Positions 43,058 through 52,082 of a stretch of DNA of 64,000 nt are shown one piece after another. Below the pieces are notes generated by a model. The model was not told where the DNA came from. It did no database searches and saw only the letters and a program-made list of their open reading frames with translations. A program made the position numbers and the translations under genes. How positions within the stretch are numbered: the stretch's first letter is position 1; each line of letters starts with the position of its first letter. This DNA comes from Mesorhizobium sp. M2E.F.Ca.ET.219.01.1.1 (GTDB lineage: Bacteria; Pseudomonadota; Alphaproteobacteria; Rhizobiales; Rhizobiaceae): contig NZ_SADT02000005.1 in NCBI RefSeq assembly GCF_004016445.2, positions 372,001 through 436,000 of the forward strand, read 5' to 3'.

Positions 43058-43227
43058 GGTTCGATCCTTATCGAAGCATCCCCGTCAGGGAAGCATTATT
43101 CTGGGGTCATCTCAAGCAGCCCGGGCAACGCTCCTGACAGGACAATGCCTAGCACAGAGGCACCCAGCGATGTTTCGACCACGATCGAAGCATCGATGTG
43201 CGCAAGCCAACCGACGAGGAGACCGAC

Positions 43228-43596
43228 ATGACCATCACCTGCTTCATCCGCTACGAGATCGACCCGTTCGGCAAGGCGGCCTTCGAGCAATATGCGCGCG
43301 CCTGGGGCCAGGCCATTCCGCGCTGCGGCGCCGACCTAATCGGCTATTTCGCGCCGCATGAAGGCTCGGCCACCACGGCCTATGCCGCCTACAACATCGA
43401 GAGCCTCGCCGCCTACGAAGCCTATCGCGCGCGGCTTGCCGCCGACCCCGCGGGCAAGGCAAATTACGAGTTCGCCAGGCGCGAGAAATTCATCCTCAAG
43501 GAAGACCGCGTCTTCCTGAAGCTGGTGTCGGGGCCGCACGGTCCGAGGCAGCTCTTTCGCACCGACGTGACGGTCAGGGAAGGAATAGAGGCATGA
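43228..43596 (+). CDS. NIPSNAP family small protein
   Basis: The 122-residue protein has a dimeric ferredoxin-like fold with TCFIRYEIDPFGKAAFEQYA and YFAPHEGSATTAYAAYNIES, features of NIPSNAP-type proteins, whose function is unknown. GAGGAGACCGAC precedes ATG 43228. Its stop overlaps the ABM gene by ATGA. Confidence 0.75.
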   Translation: MTITCFIRYEIDPFGKAAFEQYARAWGQAIPRCGADLIGYFAPHEGSATTAYAAYNIESLAAYEAYRARLAADPAGKANYEFARREKFILKEDRVFLKLVSGPHGPRQLFRTDVTVREGIEA

Positions 43597-43937
43597 TCGC
43601 TGTCATCTTCGAAGTGGAGCCCGCGGAGGGCAAGCGCGATGCCTACCTCGGCATCGCCGCCGAACTTAAGCCGCTGCTCGAGAACATCGACGGCTTCATC
43701 TCGGTCGAGCGCTTCCAGAGCCTGACTGATCCGAAGCGCCTGCTGTCGCTGTCCTTCTGGCGCGACGAGGAAGCGGTGAAAGCCTGGCGCAACACCGAGG
43801 AGCATCGCCAGGCGCAAAAGGCCGGGCGGGGCGGCATCTTTGCCGGCTACCGTCTGCGCATCGCCCATGTCGTGCGCGATTACGGGCTGACGGAAAGGGC
43901 CGAAGCCCCGAAAGATAGCCGCGCGGCGAACGGATGA
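43593..43937 (+). CDS. Antibiotic biosynthesis monooxygenase (ABM) domain protein
   Basis: The 114-residue protein has the ABM ferredoxin fold (AVIFEVEPAEGKRDAYLGIA, then FISVERFQSLTDPKRLLSLS and SFWRDEEAVKAWRNTEEHR). Some relatives are heme-degrading or quinone-forming monooxygenases; here the activity is open. It is coupled to the NIPSNAP gene by an ATGA overlap, and the two probably work together. Confidence 0.8.
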   Translation: MIAVIFEVEPAEGKRDAYLGIAAELKPLLENIDGFISVERFQSLTDPKRLLSLSFWRDEEAVKAWRNTEEHRQAQKAGRGGIFAGYRLRIAHVVRDYGLTERAEAPKDSRAANG

Positions 43938-44033
43938 AGCCTTCTTCCACGACAGCGGGAGAAGCGGGGAAGGCCTGCAATCACAAACCGGTGAAGCCTG
44001 TAACGAAGCAATCCGCCGCGGCGAAATGAGAGC

Positions 44034-44747
44034 ATGACCCCGCTACGGAGATTGCTTCCCATGACCGGATTGAAGACAGGCCGGCTCGCCGGCGCGATGC
44101 TTGCCGCCACGATCGGCGCCGCGGCCGCCCAGCCATTGACCGTGGTGGAGCTGTTCACCAGCCAGGGCTGCTCGTCCTGCCCGCCGGCCAATGCCAACCT
44201 GATCAAGGTCAAGGACCAGCCGGGCGTGCTGGCGCTGTCGTTCAACGTCACCTATTGGGACTATCTCGGCTGGAAGGACACCTTTGGCCGCAAGGAATTC
44301 ACCGATCGCCAGGTGACCTATGAGCCGCCGCTCGGCCGCGACGGACCGTTCACGCCGCAAGTGGTGGTGAACGGCAGCCATGACGCCGTGGGCGCGGCGC
44401 CGGGCGAGATCCAGGGTCTCATCGCCAACAGCGGCCACCCGCAAGGCCCGGCGCTTTCGCTCGGGCAGGGCAAGGTCAGCATCGGCGCCGGCAAGGCGCC
44501 GGGCGGCGGCGCCGACATCTGGCTGGTGCGTTACAACAGAGGCGTCGTCGAGGTGCCGGTGGCGCGCGGCGAGAACACCGGCCGCACGCTGCCGCATGCC
44601 AATGTCGTGCATGCGCTGACAAAGCTCGGCAGCTGGAACGGCGAGGCGACGACGCTGCCGCTGCCGGCGGCCAGCGGCGGCTTGAGCACCGCCGTGCTGG
44701 TGCAGGCGCCGCGCGGCGGGCCAATCCTGGCCGCCGCCGCCAACTGA
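44034..44747 (+). CDS. DUF1223 exported thioredoxin-like protein
   Basis: The 237-residue protein has a signal sequence (LKTGRLAGAMLAATIGAAAA) and the DUF1223 core VVELFTSQGCSSCPPANANL, where CSSC is a thioredoxin-like CxxC, then LALSFNVTYWDYLGWKDTFG and RYNRGVVEVPVARGENTG. It likely acts in the periplasm as a redox or copper-linked protein; the family is not characterised. ATG 44034 is used although 44061 is also possible. The Met-rich repeat protein gene follows 89 bp downstream. Confidence 0.78.
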   Translation: MTPLRRLLPMTGLKTGRLAGAMLAATIGAAAAQPLTVVELFTSQGCSSCPPANANLIKVKDQPGVLALSFNVTYWDYLGWKDTFGRKEFTDRQVTYEPPLGRDGPFTPQVVVNGSHDAVGAAPGEIQGLIANSGHPQGPALSLGQGKVSIGAGKAPGGGADIWLVRYNRGVVEVPVARGENTGRTLPHANVVHALTKLGSWNGEATTLPLPAASGGLSTAVLVQAPRGGPILAAAAN

Positions 44748-44836
44748 TCTTTCTTTCCCTTCGCGCGGGGCCGCATGGGCGGCAACGCTTCACCAAGGCC
44801 CGCATCTGCGCGCGCCAAAACCAAGGAGACTACCTC

Positions 44837-45163
44837 ATGACCAAGTTCCTCACGCTGCCGGCTCTGGCCCTCGCGCTTTCCGCCTCGGTCTTCGTGGCCG
44901 GCGCCCGCGCCGACGACACGACCAATGCGATGAAGCCCGCCAATGCGATGGCGACCGATGCCATGAAGCCGGCGACGGACGCGATGAAGCCGGCCGATGC
45001 CATGAAGCCCGCGACCGACGCCATGAAGCCGGATGCGATGAGCACGGAGGCGATGAAGCCGGCCACGGATGCGATGAAGCCTGCGGATGCGATGAAGCCC
45101 GCGACGGATGCCATGAAGCCGGCAACCGACGCGATGAAGCCGGCGGATAGCACTGCTCAGTGA
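44837..45163 (+). CDS. Exported AMKP-repeat protein, methionine-rich
   Basis: The 108-residue protein has a signal peptide (FLTLPALALALSASVFVAG, cleavage after ARA near residue 25) and a mature part of ~83 residues built from about ten AMKP repeats with alternating linkers (AMKPATD, AMKPAD). Twelve residues of the mature part are methionine. The repeat type resembles the MXKDX pentapeptide repeat proteins of Proteobacteria. AAGGAG lies just upstream. The repetition makes replication slippage likely. It could bind metal or act as an oxidisable methionine pool; an exported MsrA is encoded next. Confidence 0.75.
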   Translation: MTKFLTLPALALALSASVFVAGARADDTTNAMKPANAMATDAMKPATDAMKPADAMKPATDAMKPDAMSTEAMKPATDAMKPADAMKPATDAMKPATDAMKPADSTAQ

Positions 45164-45208
45164 GGCTAGGCTTGCGCCGCAGCCGGCTCGGGCCAATCGC
45201 GAATGTCA

Positions 45209-45402
45209 GCGCTGGCCCCCGCTCCGTCTCGGCGCTGCGCGCCGATCCACCTCTCCCCCGCTTTGCGGGGGCGAGGAAACGCTAACCGCGAAGGGCGAGG
45301 ACGCCAATGAGCCACGGAGAGGCCTTCGCAAGCCTGGGTTCCTCGCCCCCGCCAAAGGTGGGGGAGAGGTGGCTCGGCGAAGCCGAGACGGAGAGGGGGA
45401 GC
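45209..45402. repeat. Family B palindromic repeat (B2)
   Basis: CCCCCGCTCCGTCTCGG and CCGAGACGGAGAGGGGGAG face each other, with inner CCACCTCTCCCCCGC and GTGGGGGAGAGGTGG. It occupies most of the gap between the AMKP-repeat gene and msrA. Confidence 0.75.
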
Positions 45403-45494
45403 GCCGTTGGCGGTTGCACACGGCCGCACGGCAAAGTGAGAACCTCCCGACGGCTTCCTTCGTATATACTAAGACAATGACAGGAGATCAGGAC

Positions 45495-46232
45495 ATGAAC
45501 GGCATAAAGACAAAAGCCGCGCGGCCATTCTTCACCCGCGGCACACTTGCAGCGCTTGGCCTTGCGGCAGTCGCCGCGGCCGTCTTCTGGCAGAGCCCGG
45601 CGCGTTCGGCCGAGGACGCGGTGGTGATCCCGCCGCCGGCAATGGACGAGAAGGCGGCGAGCGGCACCGAGAAGGCGGTCTTCGCCGGCGGCTGCTTCTG
45701 GGGCGTGCAGGGCGTGTTCCAGCACGTCAAGGGCGTCAGCAAGGCGGTATCCGGCTATACCGGCGGCAGCGCCGAGAACGCCGTCTATGAAGTGGTCGGC
45801 AGCGGCCGAACCGGGCATGCCGAATCGGTCGAGATCACCTACGACCCGTCGAAGGTCACCTACGGCCAGCTGCTGCAGGTCTATTTCTCGGTCGCCCACA
45901 ACCCGACGCAGCTCAACTACCAGGGGCCGGATTCCGGCACGCAGTACCGCTCGACGATCTTCGCCGAGAATGACGAGCAGAAGAAGGTCGCCGAGAGCTA
46001 CATCGCCCAGCTCGACAAGGCCAAGGTGTTTGCGAAGCCGATCGTCACCACGCTGGAGACCGGCAAGACCTTCTACCCGGCCGAGGACTACCATCAGGAC
46101 TTCCTGACGCTGAACCCGACCTATCCCTATATCGTCTACAACGACCTGCCCAAGATCGAGAATCTGAAGGCGCTGTTCCCGCAGCTTTACAGCGAGAAGC
46201 CGGTGCTGGTGCTGGCCTCCAGCAAGAGCTGA
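45495..46232 (+). CDS. msrA: Exported peptide methionine sulfoxide reductase MsrA
   Basis: The 245-residue protein has the MsrA catalytic motif GGCFWGVQGVFQHVKGV and YTGGSAENAVYEVVGSGRTG, and YQGPDSGTQYRSTIFAENDE. An N-terminal segment (FFTRGTLAALGLAAVAAAVF) of about 45 residues precedes the enzyme, so it is a secreted or membrane-anchored version that would repair oxidised methionine in the envelope. ATG 45495 is preferred over 45477 because AGGAG (45482-45486) is eight bases before it. It is encoded after a Met-rich secreted protein. Confidence 0.9.
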   Translation: MNGIKTKAARPFFTRGTLAALGLAAVAAAVFWQSPARSAEDAVVIPPPAMDEKAASGTEKAVFAGGCFWGVQGVFQHVKGVSKAVSGYTGGSAENAVYEVVGSGRTGHAESVEITYDPSKVTYGQLLQVYFSVAHNPTQLNYQGPDSGTQYRSTIFAENDEQKKVAESYIAQLDKAKVFAKPIVTTLETGKTFYPAEDYHQDFLTLNPTYPYIVYNDLPKIENLKALFPQLYSEKPVLVLASSKS

Positions 46233-46248
46233 CGAGAGACCCACTCGT

Positions 46249-46429
46249 CGTCATCCACGGGCGGAGCAAGGAGCGCAGCGACGCGCGCAGACCCGAGGAT
46301 CCATTCCGTGACTTTCGAGCGCCGCAATGGTGCAGAATTCTGCTCCGCTGCGTCCTACGACCAGGGTAACGGAATGAATTCCAGGGTCTGCGCGCGTCGC
46401 TTCGCTCCTTGCTCCGCCCAGGAATGACG
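46249..46429. repeat. Family A palindromic repeat, empty copy (A3)
   Basis: A left arm from CGTCATCCACGGGCGGAGC at 46249 is inverted at 46384-46429 (TCTGCGCGCGTCGCTTCGCT, ends ATGACG). The centre holds TGGTGCAGAATTCTGCTCCG, shared with the copy at 53260. No gene is in the loop. Confidence 0.85.
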
Positions 46430-46811
46430 AGGTTCGGACGGCTTTGGCCAATCCCCAGCGTTTGCTTCGATCCCACGGAAAGCAACGGTGAAAGTCCTGC
46501 CCGCTGACAAACGGCGACCTACGCTCGCACTTTTCCTGGACTGCTCCAGGCCCGCCTGCCGTTTGAACCCATGGTCGCCGAAACAATTCGCCCTTTGTTT
46601 TGCTGGCAAGAGGCCTGCAATCTGAAGCAGTTCATAGAGTTATACTTGACGCTGCAAAACATTGACGTTCGATCTTCTGCCGCCACACAATCATCGCCGT
46701 CATCTTTTCGAAAGTTCTGTTTCACCTGATCCGGAGCCCTGCTTCCGGCGCGGATTTTGTTGGCTGCAGTGATAGGTCCGCCATGCCGCGCCGCACCGGC
46801 AAGAACTATAG
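46430..46811. other. Intergenic region upstream of PLD-like pseudogene
   Basis: This ~380-bp stretch is AT-richer and holds no coding frame with normal bias. It contains TTGACG sequences near 46650, possibly promoter elements for the following gene; no repeat is seen. Confidence 0.4.
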
Positions 46812-48533
46812 ATGGGGGAGCAGCAACAGGTGGCCGTCAGCATAAAGGTTTCCGTCTACACCAATGGCGACGACGCCTTCGTCGCCTGGGCGCCGAGCGA
46901 CTTCATCGCGGGATGCCCGGGTTTCCTGCTCGAGCGCGGCCGCAAGGTCGGCGCGACCGAGAAGATCGAGCCGGTGGAGAACCGCGTCGGCTTTACCAAG
47001 GACAGGCCGAAATCGGGCGACCACAGGCCTTCGGACGTCTGGCCGTTCCAGCGCTTCAACTGGACCGACCATGCGGCCGATGTCGGCAATGTCGTGCGCT
47101 ACCGGGTCACCGCGATGATAAGCGCCGCACCCGGCAAGCCGCTGATCAAGGGCGTTTCCAGCGACTGGACGGACTGGAAGACGCTTGCGACCGACGCAGG
47201 GGGCGGCTTTTCCTGCTACTTCAACCGCGGGCTGGTGCTGTCGCAGTTCGTCGCCCGCTACATGGCCAAGAACAGGCTCACGCCGGCGGCCTTCAAGAAG
47301 AGCCTGCAGACCAATGGCGACGCAAAATTCCGCGCTTTCCTGGAAGGCGATCTCGGCCTGCGCATGGTCGGGCTGACGCAAGGCGCCGGCGACGAGCTGC
47401 ATGCCGCGCTCTACGAGCTCGGCGACGCGACGCTGGAGACGGCGCTGATCGGGCTCGGGCCGCGGCTTCGTCTCATCCTTGCCAACGGTTCCGATAAGAG
47501 CGGCGACGGCAACAAGGCGGCGCGCAAGAACCTCAACGACCACGGCATCGCGACAATCGACCGGATGCTGAAATCGAAAGGGCTCGGCCACAACAAGTTC
47601 GTCGTGGTATCCAGGGATGACGTTCCCGAGATGGTATGGACGGGCAGCACCAACTGGAGCACCACGGGCCTGTGCACGCAGGTCAACAACGGGCTGCTGA
47701 TCGAGGACAGGGATGTCGCGGCGCATTTCCGCAAGCATTGGGACCTGTTGAAGGACGCCTCGCCGCCGAAGACCGACCCGGCGAACTTCACGCCGGCGCT
47801 GATGGCCGACAACGACGGGCCGAAAACCTTCGCGATCGGGAGCGCCAGGGCGACCGTATGGTTCACCCGCACCTCGAACGGGGCCGACATGGACGCGCTG
47901 CGCGAGGTCGTCACCTCGGCCAGGCATGCGGTGCTGTTCCTGATGTTCACGCCGGGCAAGCAGGGGCTGCATATGCTTGCCGGGCAGCGCGCCAAGGAGA
48001 AAGGCATGTATGTGCGCGGGGTGGTCTCGACGCTGAGCGCAGACGAGGGCGGCACCGAGCAGAACTTCCTCGACATCGACCTGGTGAGCAGCGACCGGAC
48101 GTTCACGCCCGACCGCTACGCGGTGGCGCAGCCGCAAGGCCTGGATGCGCCGCTCGGGCCATGAATCGCCGAGGTCAACCGGCGGGAGTTCCTGTCGCAG
48201 ATCGGCCACGCCATCGTGCACTCGAAGATCCTGGTAACCGATCCGCATTCGGACGACAGCGTGGTTGTGACCGGCAGCCACAATTTCTCGGCCCCGGCGA
48301 GCAAGTAGAATGACGAGAACCTGGTGATCGTGCGCGGCCACAGGAAGCTCGCCGCCGCCTATGCCACCTATGCGATGTCGGTCTACAGCCACTACCGCTA
48401 CCGCTCCTACATCCGCGAGATGCGGGCTGAGGGCAAGACGCCGTGGAGCTACCTCCACGACGACGACCAGTGGTTGAAGACCGAGCTCAGGACCAAGGCG
48501 CAGGAGATCGCGTTCTGGACGGGGCAAGGTTAG
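46812..48533 (+). pseudogene. Phospholipase D-like protein with two in-frame stops
   Basis: One reading frame of 573 codons is intact except for TGA at codon 451 (48162) and TAG at codon 499 (48306). The first HKD motif is before the stops (GHNKFVVVSRDDV, His260, then WTGSTNWS); a second, HSKILVTDPHSDD followed by GSHNFS, lies between them. The frame after the last stop continues to the end with normal codon use. The stops look like single substitutions (TGG to TGA, TAC/TAT to TAG), so inactivation is recent. The first product would be a 450-residue fragment lacking one catalytic half. A readthrough role is possible but unsupported. Confidence 0.8.
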
Positions 48534-48636
48534 TCCTTCTCCCCGTTCCACGCTACGGCATGCAGACATTTCTGAGCAGCTGGTCTTTGGCGATAGCGTG
48601 CCCGGTAGCTTGGCGCATGCATTGTCTAATGTAGCG

Positions 48637-48806
48637 CTGGTCGACCCCCACTCCGTCTCGGCTTCGCCGAGCCACCTCTCCCCCGATCGACGGGGTAGAG
48701 GAAAGGCGCCAAGCTTTTTGCTGGCAACGCTCGTCCGGCAACGCTCCCTTCCTTTCCCTCCGGAGGGGGAAAGGTGGCGCTGCGAAGCAGCGACGGATTG
48801 GGGGAA
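48637..48806. repeat. Family B palindromic repeat (B3)
   Basis: CCCCCACTCCGTCTCGGC and the facing CAGCGACGGATTGGGGG, with inner arms GCCACCTCTCCCCC and GGGGGAAAGGTGGCG. It lies in the 446-bp gap after the PLD pseudogene; the rest is A/T-mixed with a short repeat (48826-48852) that recurs at 50755-50782. Confidence 0.65.
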
Positions 48807-48979
48807 CCACTTGGCAATCAAGCTTCCGGTCACAGAAGATCTGCGCATAGCGCAGCCGTTCACGGGGAGAAAGACGCTGTCACTGTCCAGAACTGTCAGG
48901 AGCCGCATCGATTTGCCGTTTGCCTTGAGCGGCATCCGACCTATATCAGGTCACATTTTCCAGCCGGCCGTTTTTCAGC

Positions 48980-49906
48980 ATGTCATCCATCATCTCGATC
49001 TCCGGTGTCACGAAAACCTATGCCACCGGCTTCAAGGCATTGAAGGAAATCAACCTCGACATCGAGCGCGGCGAGATCTTCGCGCTGCTCGGGCCGAACG
49101 GCGCCGGCAAGACGACGCTGATCTCGATCGTCTGCGGCATCGTCAACCGCTCGTCGGGCAGCGTCACGGTGGATGGCCACGACATCAGCCGGGACTATCG
49201 CGCGGCGCGCAGCCTGATCGGGCTGGTGCCGCAGGAACTCACCATCGACGCTTTCGAGACGGTCTGGGCGACGGTGAACTACAGCCGCGGCCTGTTCGGC
49301 AAGCCGCCCAACAAGGCGTTCGTCGAGAAAGTTCTGCGCGACCTGTCGCTCTGGGAGAAGAAGGATTCCAAGGCGATCACGCTGTCGGGCGGCATGAAGC
49401 GCCGGCTGATGATCGCCAAGGCGCTGTCGCACGAGCCGCGCGTGCTGTTCCTCGACGAGCCGACAGCCGGCGTCGACGTCGAGCTGCGCCAGGACATGTG
49501 GGCGATGGTCAGGCGCCTGCGCGAGGACGGCGTCACCATTATCCTCACCACGCATTACATCGAGGAAGCCGAGGCGATGGCCAACCGCGTCGGCGTCATC
49601 AACAAGGGCGAGATCATCCTGGTCGAGGGCAAGGCCGAGCTGATGCGCAAGCTCGGCCGCAAGCAGATGCGGCTGGAGCTCCGCGCGCCGCTAGCCGCCA
49701 TTCCGGACGGCCTGTCGCGCTATCCGCTGGAGCTGTCCCGGGGCGGCAACGAGCTCACTTACACCTATGACAACCAGAGCGACCGTCCAGGCGTCGCCTC
49801 GCTGATCCGTGACCTCGAGGCGGCCGGCGTCCAGTTCCGCGACCTCGACACCAAGAACAGCTCGCTCGAAGAGATCTTCGTCAGTCTTCTGAGGCAAGAG
49901 CCATGA
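48980..49906 (+). CDS. ABC exporter ATP-binding protein (YadG/NodI type)
   Basis: The 308-residue ATPase has Walker A (GPNGAGKTTLISIV), the signature KAITLSGGMKRRLMIAKAL, Walker B (VLFLDEPTAGVDVELR) and the H-loop (TTHYIEEAEAMANR), and a C-terminal extension typical of the ABC-2 subfamily. It is coupled to the permease gene by ATGA and probably forms with it a lipid or glycan exporter; it is not next to nod genes. ATG 48980 is just upstream of the conserved SISGVTKTYATGFKAL. Confidence 0.88.
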   Translation: MSSIISISGVTKTYATGFKALKEINLDIERGEIFALLGPNGAGKTTLISIVCGIVNRSSGSVTVDGHDISRDYRAARSLIGLVPQELTIDAFETVWATVNYSRGLFGKPPNKAFVEKVLRDLSLWEKKDSKAITLSGGMKRRLMIAKALSHEPRVLFLDEPTAGVDVELRQDMWAMVRRLREDGVTIILTTHYIEEAEAMANRVGVINKGEIILVEGKAELMRKLGRKQMRLELRAPLAAIPDGLSRYPLELSRGGNELTYTYDNQSDRPGVASLIRDLEAAGVQFRDLDTKNSSLEEIFVSLLRQEP

Positions 49907-50682
49907 ATCTGCGCGCAGCCCCCAATTTTCGTGCGGTATGGGCGATCTACCGGGTGGAGATGGCGCGCGCCTTCCGCACGGTGCTGCAGAGCATCATCTC
50001 GCCGGTGATCTCGACATCGCTCTATTTCGTCGTCTTCGGCTCGGCCATCGGCTCGCGCATCAACGAGATCGACGGCATCGCCTATGGCGCCTTTATCGTA
50101 CCCGGCCTGATGATGCTGTCGCTCTTGACGCAGTCGATCTCCAACGCGTCCTTCGCCATCTATTTCCCGAAATTCGTCGGCTCGATCTATGAGCTCCTGT
50201 CGGCGCCCGTTTCCTATCTGGAGATCATCATCGCCTATGTCGGCGGTGCCGCGACCAAATCGATCATGCTCGGCCTGATCATCCTCGCCACCGCCGCGCT
50301 GTTCGTGCCGCTCAGGATCGAGCATCCGTTCTGGATGATCGCCTTCCTGGTGCTGACCGCGGTGACCTTCAGCCTTTTCGGCTTCATCATCGGTATTTGG
50401 GCGAAGACCTTCGAGCAGCTGCAGCTGGTGCCGCTCCTCATCGTCACGCCGCTCACCTTCCTCGGCGGCAGCTTCTATTCGATCCATATGCTTCCGGGCA
50501 TCTGGAAGACGATCACCCTGTTCAACCCGGTCGTCTACCTGATCAGCGGGTTCCGCTGGAGTTTTTACGGCAAGGCCGACGTCTCGGTCGGCGTCAGCCT
50601 CGGCATGACGCTGGTGTTCCTGACCATCTGCATCGCCATCGTCGCCTGGATCTTCAAGACGGGATACAGATTGAGGAACTGA
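49903..50682 (+). CDS. ABC-2 type exporter permease (YadH/NodJ type)
   Basis: The 259-residue integral membrane protein has about six hydrophobic segments and the ABC-2 signature region PLTFLGGSFYSIHMLPGIWK followed by LFNPVVYLISGFRWSF. It is the membrane part of the transporter encoded with the preceding ATPase (ATGA overlap). The substrate is unknown. Confidence 0.85.
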   Translation: MNLRAAPNFRAVWAIYRVEMARAFRTVLQSIISPVISTSLYFVVFGSAIGSRINEIDGIAYGAFIVPGLMMLSLLTQSISNASFAIYFPKFVGSIYELLSAPVSYLEIIIAYVGGAATKSIMLGLIILATAALFVPLRIEHPFWMIAFLVLTAVTFSLFGFIIGIWAKTFEQLQLVPLLIVTPLTFLGGSFYSIHMLPGIWKTITLFNPVVYLISGFRWSFYGKADVSVGVSLGMTLVFLTICIAIVAWIFKTGYRLRN

Positions 50683-50813
50683 TGGAACTCGACTTCCTCG
50701 CCCCACGAAAGTGACTAAGGCGTGCAAACATTTCCAAGCGGCCCGATCAGACACGCCAGTCACGGAAGATGTGCGCATAGCGTGGACGAAGTGGGCGAGG
50801 AAAAAAGCCCGCC

Positions 50814-51851
50814 TCAGATCGCCTTGGTCAGGCGCAGCAGCCCCAGCATCTCCACGAAGGTCCCTTTGCGGAACGCGATATAGGTCGGTTCCTCGACACC
50901 ATGGAAGCGGCGCTTGAAAGCCGCCTGGCCCTGCAGGTTGAAGCGCGAGCGGTTGACCCAGGGCGAGTTGTAGGCGCGCTGGAAGGCGTTGCGCCAGAAG
51001 TCCGATTCGGCAAAGCCGCTGGGCTCGACATCGAGGAGCGGCGAGAGGCCAAGCGTCACCACCGAGATGCCTTCCTCGCGAAAGCGGTCGACCGCGAATT
51101 TGGTCAGCCCGATCTCGGCATGCGGCGTGGTGTCGACCTGCTTGCGCTTGAAGGAAGTGGTGTAGCCGAAGACCTTGCCGTCGCGAAACAGAGGGTCGAA
51201 ATCAAGGATGGCGAGAAGCCGGCCTTCGGGGCTGTGCAGGAGGAAGCGGCGCATGTCGGCGCCCAGCTGGCTGGAAAAGCGACGGTTCAGGAAGGCCATC
51301 TCCCAGCGCTTGATGATGCGTTTTTTGCGCCAGTCGGCGGAAAGCTGCTTGATCTCCTCCAGCAGCATGTCGCCCGTGCCCTCGGTGAGGACAAACCCCT
51401 TCTTCGCCAGCCAACGCTCGGAATAGCGCACGGTCTCGTTGCGCTTGCCCGAAAAATCATGCTCCGGCAAAAGCAGCCTGGTGTCGACGCCGAGCCGGTT
51501 GACCTGGTAGCCGAGACCGGCGAGCACCTTGGCCGTGTCGGCGCCGATCTGCACGAACCAGGGGCTGCCGGCCGCCTCGACAAAGCGCTTGATATAGGCC
51601 GGGCGGTTGGCCGGGTCGGCCACCGGATCGCCCAGCGCGAAATGGCGGCTCATCTTGGTGCCGAAGGCGATGAAGCCGTCGCCGTCGCTGAAATAGGACA
51701 GCTTCTTCTGCACAGCCGTGGAATAGGCGAGCGAGAAATCGCCATGGCGGCGCACCAGCGCCAGGCGCTCCTCATCGCTCAATTCGCGCCGCGGAACCTT
51801 GGGCGCCACGGCATCGAGAAGCCTGTCGAAATAGATGCGCAGGGGCGCCAT
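50814..51851 (-). CDS. MprF-like soluble C-terminal domain protein (DUF2156)
   Basis: The 345-residue protein matches the phosphatidylglycerol lysyltransferase C-terminal (DUF2156) fold, with SYFSDGDGFIAFGTKMSRHF near the start, DWRKKRIIKRWEMAFLNRRF, and WNP-like NPRFNLQGQ-equivalent text NRSRFNLQGQAAFKRRFHG near the end. The N-terminal flippase membrane domain of MprF is absent, so it would need a partner to modify lipids with an aminoacyl group. It is divergent from the MarR gene and its own promoter is in the 231-bp gap. Confidence 0.75.
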   Translation of the reverse strand: MAPLRIYFDRLLDAVAPKVPRRELSDEERLALVRRHGDFSLAYSTAVQKKLSYFSDGDGFIAFGTKMSRHFALGDPVADPANRPAYIKRFVEAAGSPWFVQIGADTAKVLAGLGYQVNRLGVDTRLLLPEHDFSGKRNETVRYSERWLAKKGFVLTEGTGDMLLEEIKQLSADWRKKRIIKRWEMAFLNRRFSSQLGADMRRFLLHSPEGRLLAILDFDPLFRDGKVFGYTTSFKRKQVDTTPHAEIGLTKFAVDRFREEGISVVTLGLSPLLDVEPSGFAESDFWRNAFQRAYNSPWVNRSRFNLQGQAAFKRRFHGVEEPTYIAFRKGTFVEMLGLLRLTKAI

Positions 51852-52040
51852 GAGCTCCGCGTGCCAAGAAGTGATGACCTGCCACCCTCAGGTCGCGAAT
51901 CGCTGGCGACCGCTGCCGGCCACGTCGCGTCAGCGATATAGGATGCAATTGACGGCGAATGAAGGGCAAACGTCCGAAAGCGTCCGGTATCGGCCATCAG
52001 CCGCAGGAACGCCCTGTGTGCATTCGCTTGATTTTTCCAT

Positions 52041-52067
52041 GCAATGTTATATATCAAGTTATCGATA
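52041..52067 (+). promoter_or_regulatory. AT-rich candidate promoter/operator upstream of MarR gene
   Basis: The stretch has an 8-bp palindrome TATCGATA (52060-52067) next to TTATATATC in an otherwise GC-rich region, 16 bp before the MarR start. It is a candidate site for autoregulation; not proven. Confidence 0.35.
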
Positions 52068-52082
52068 GGTGGCGGGCGCGCT

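Noticed and set aside
44830..45153. Antisense open frame opposite the AMKP repeats, giving a repeated GFIASV/GFMASV pattern
   Set aside because: It is the reverse reading of the repeat DNA; it has no ribosome-binding site and the plus-strand gene has a signal peptide and AAGGAG.
48980..50682. The ABC operon as nodIJ
   Set aside because: Similar family, but there is no nod gene, nod box or symbiosis gene nearby; a YadGH-type exporter is the safer call.
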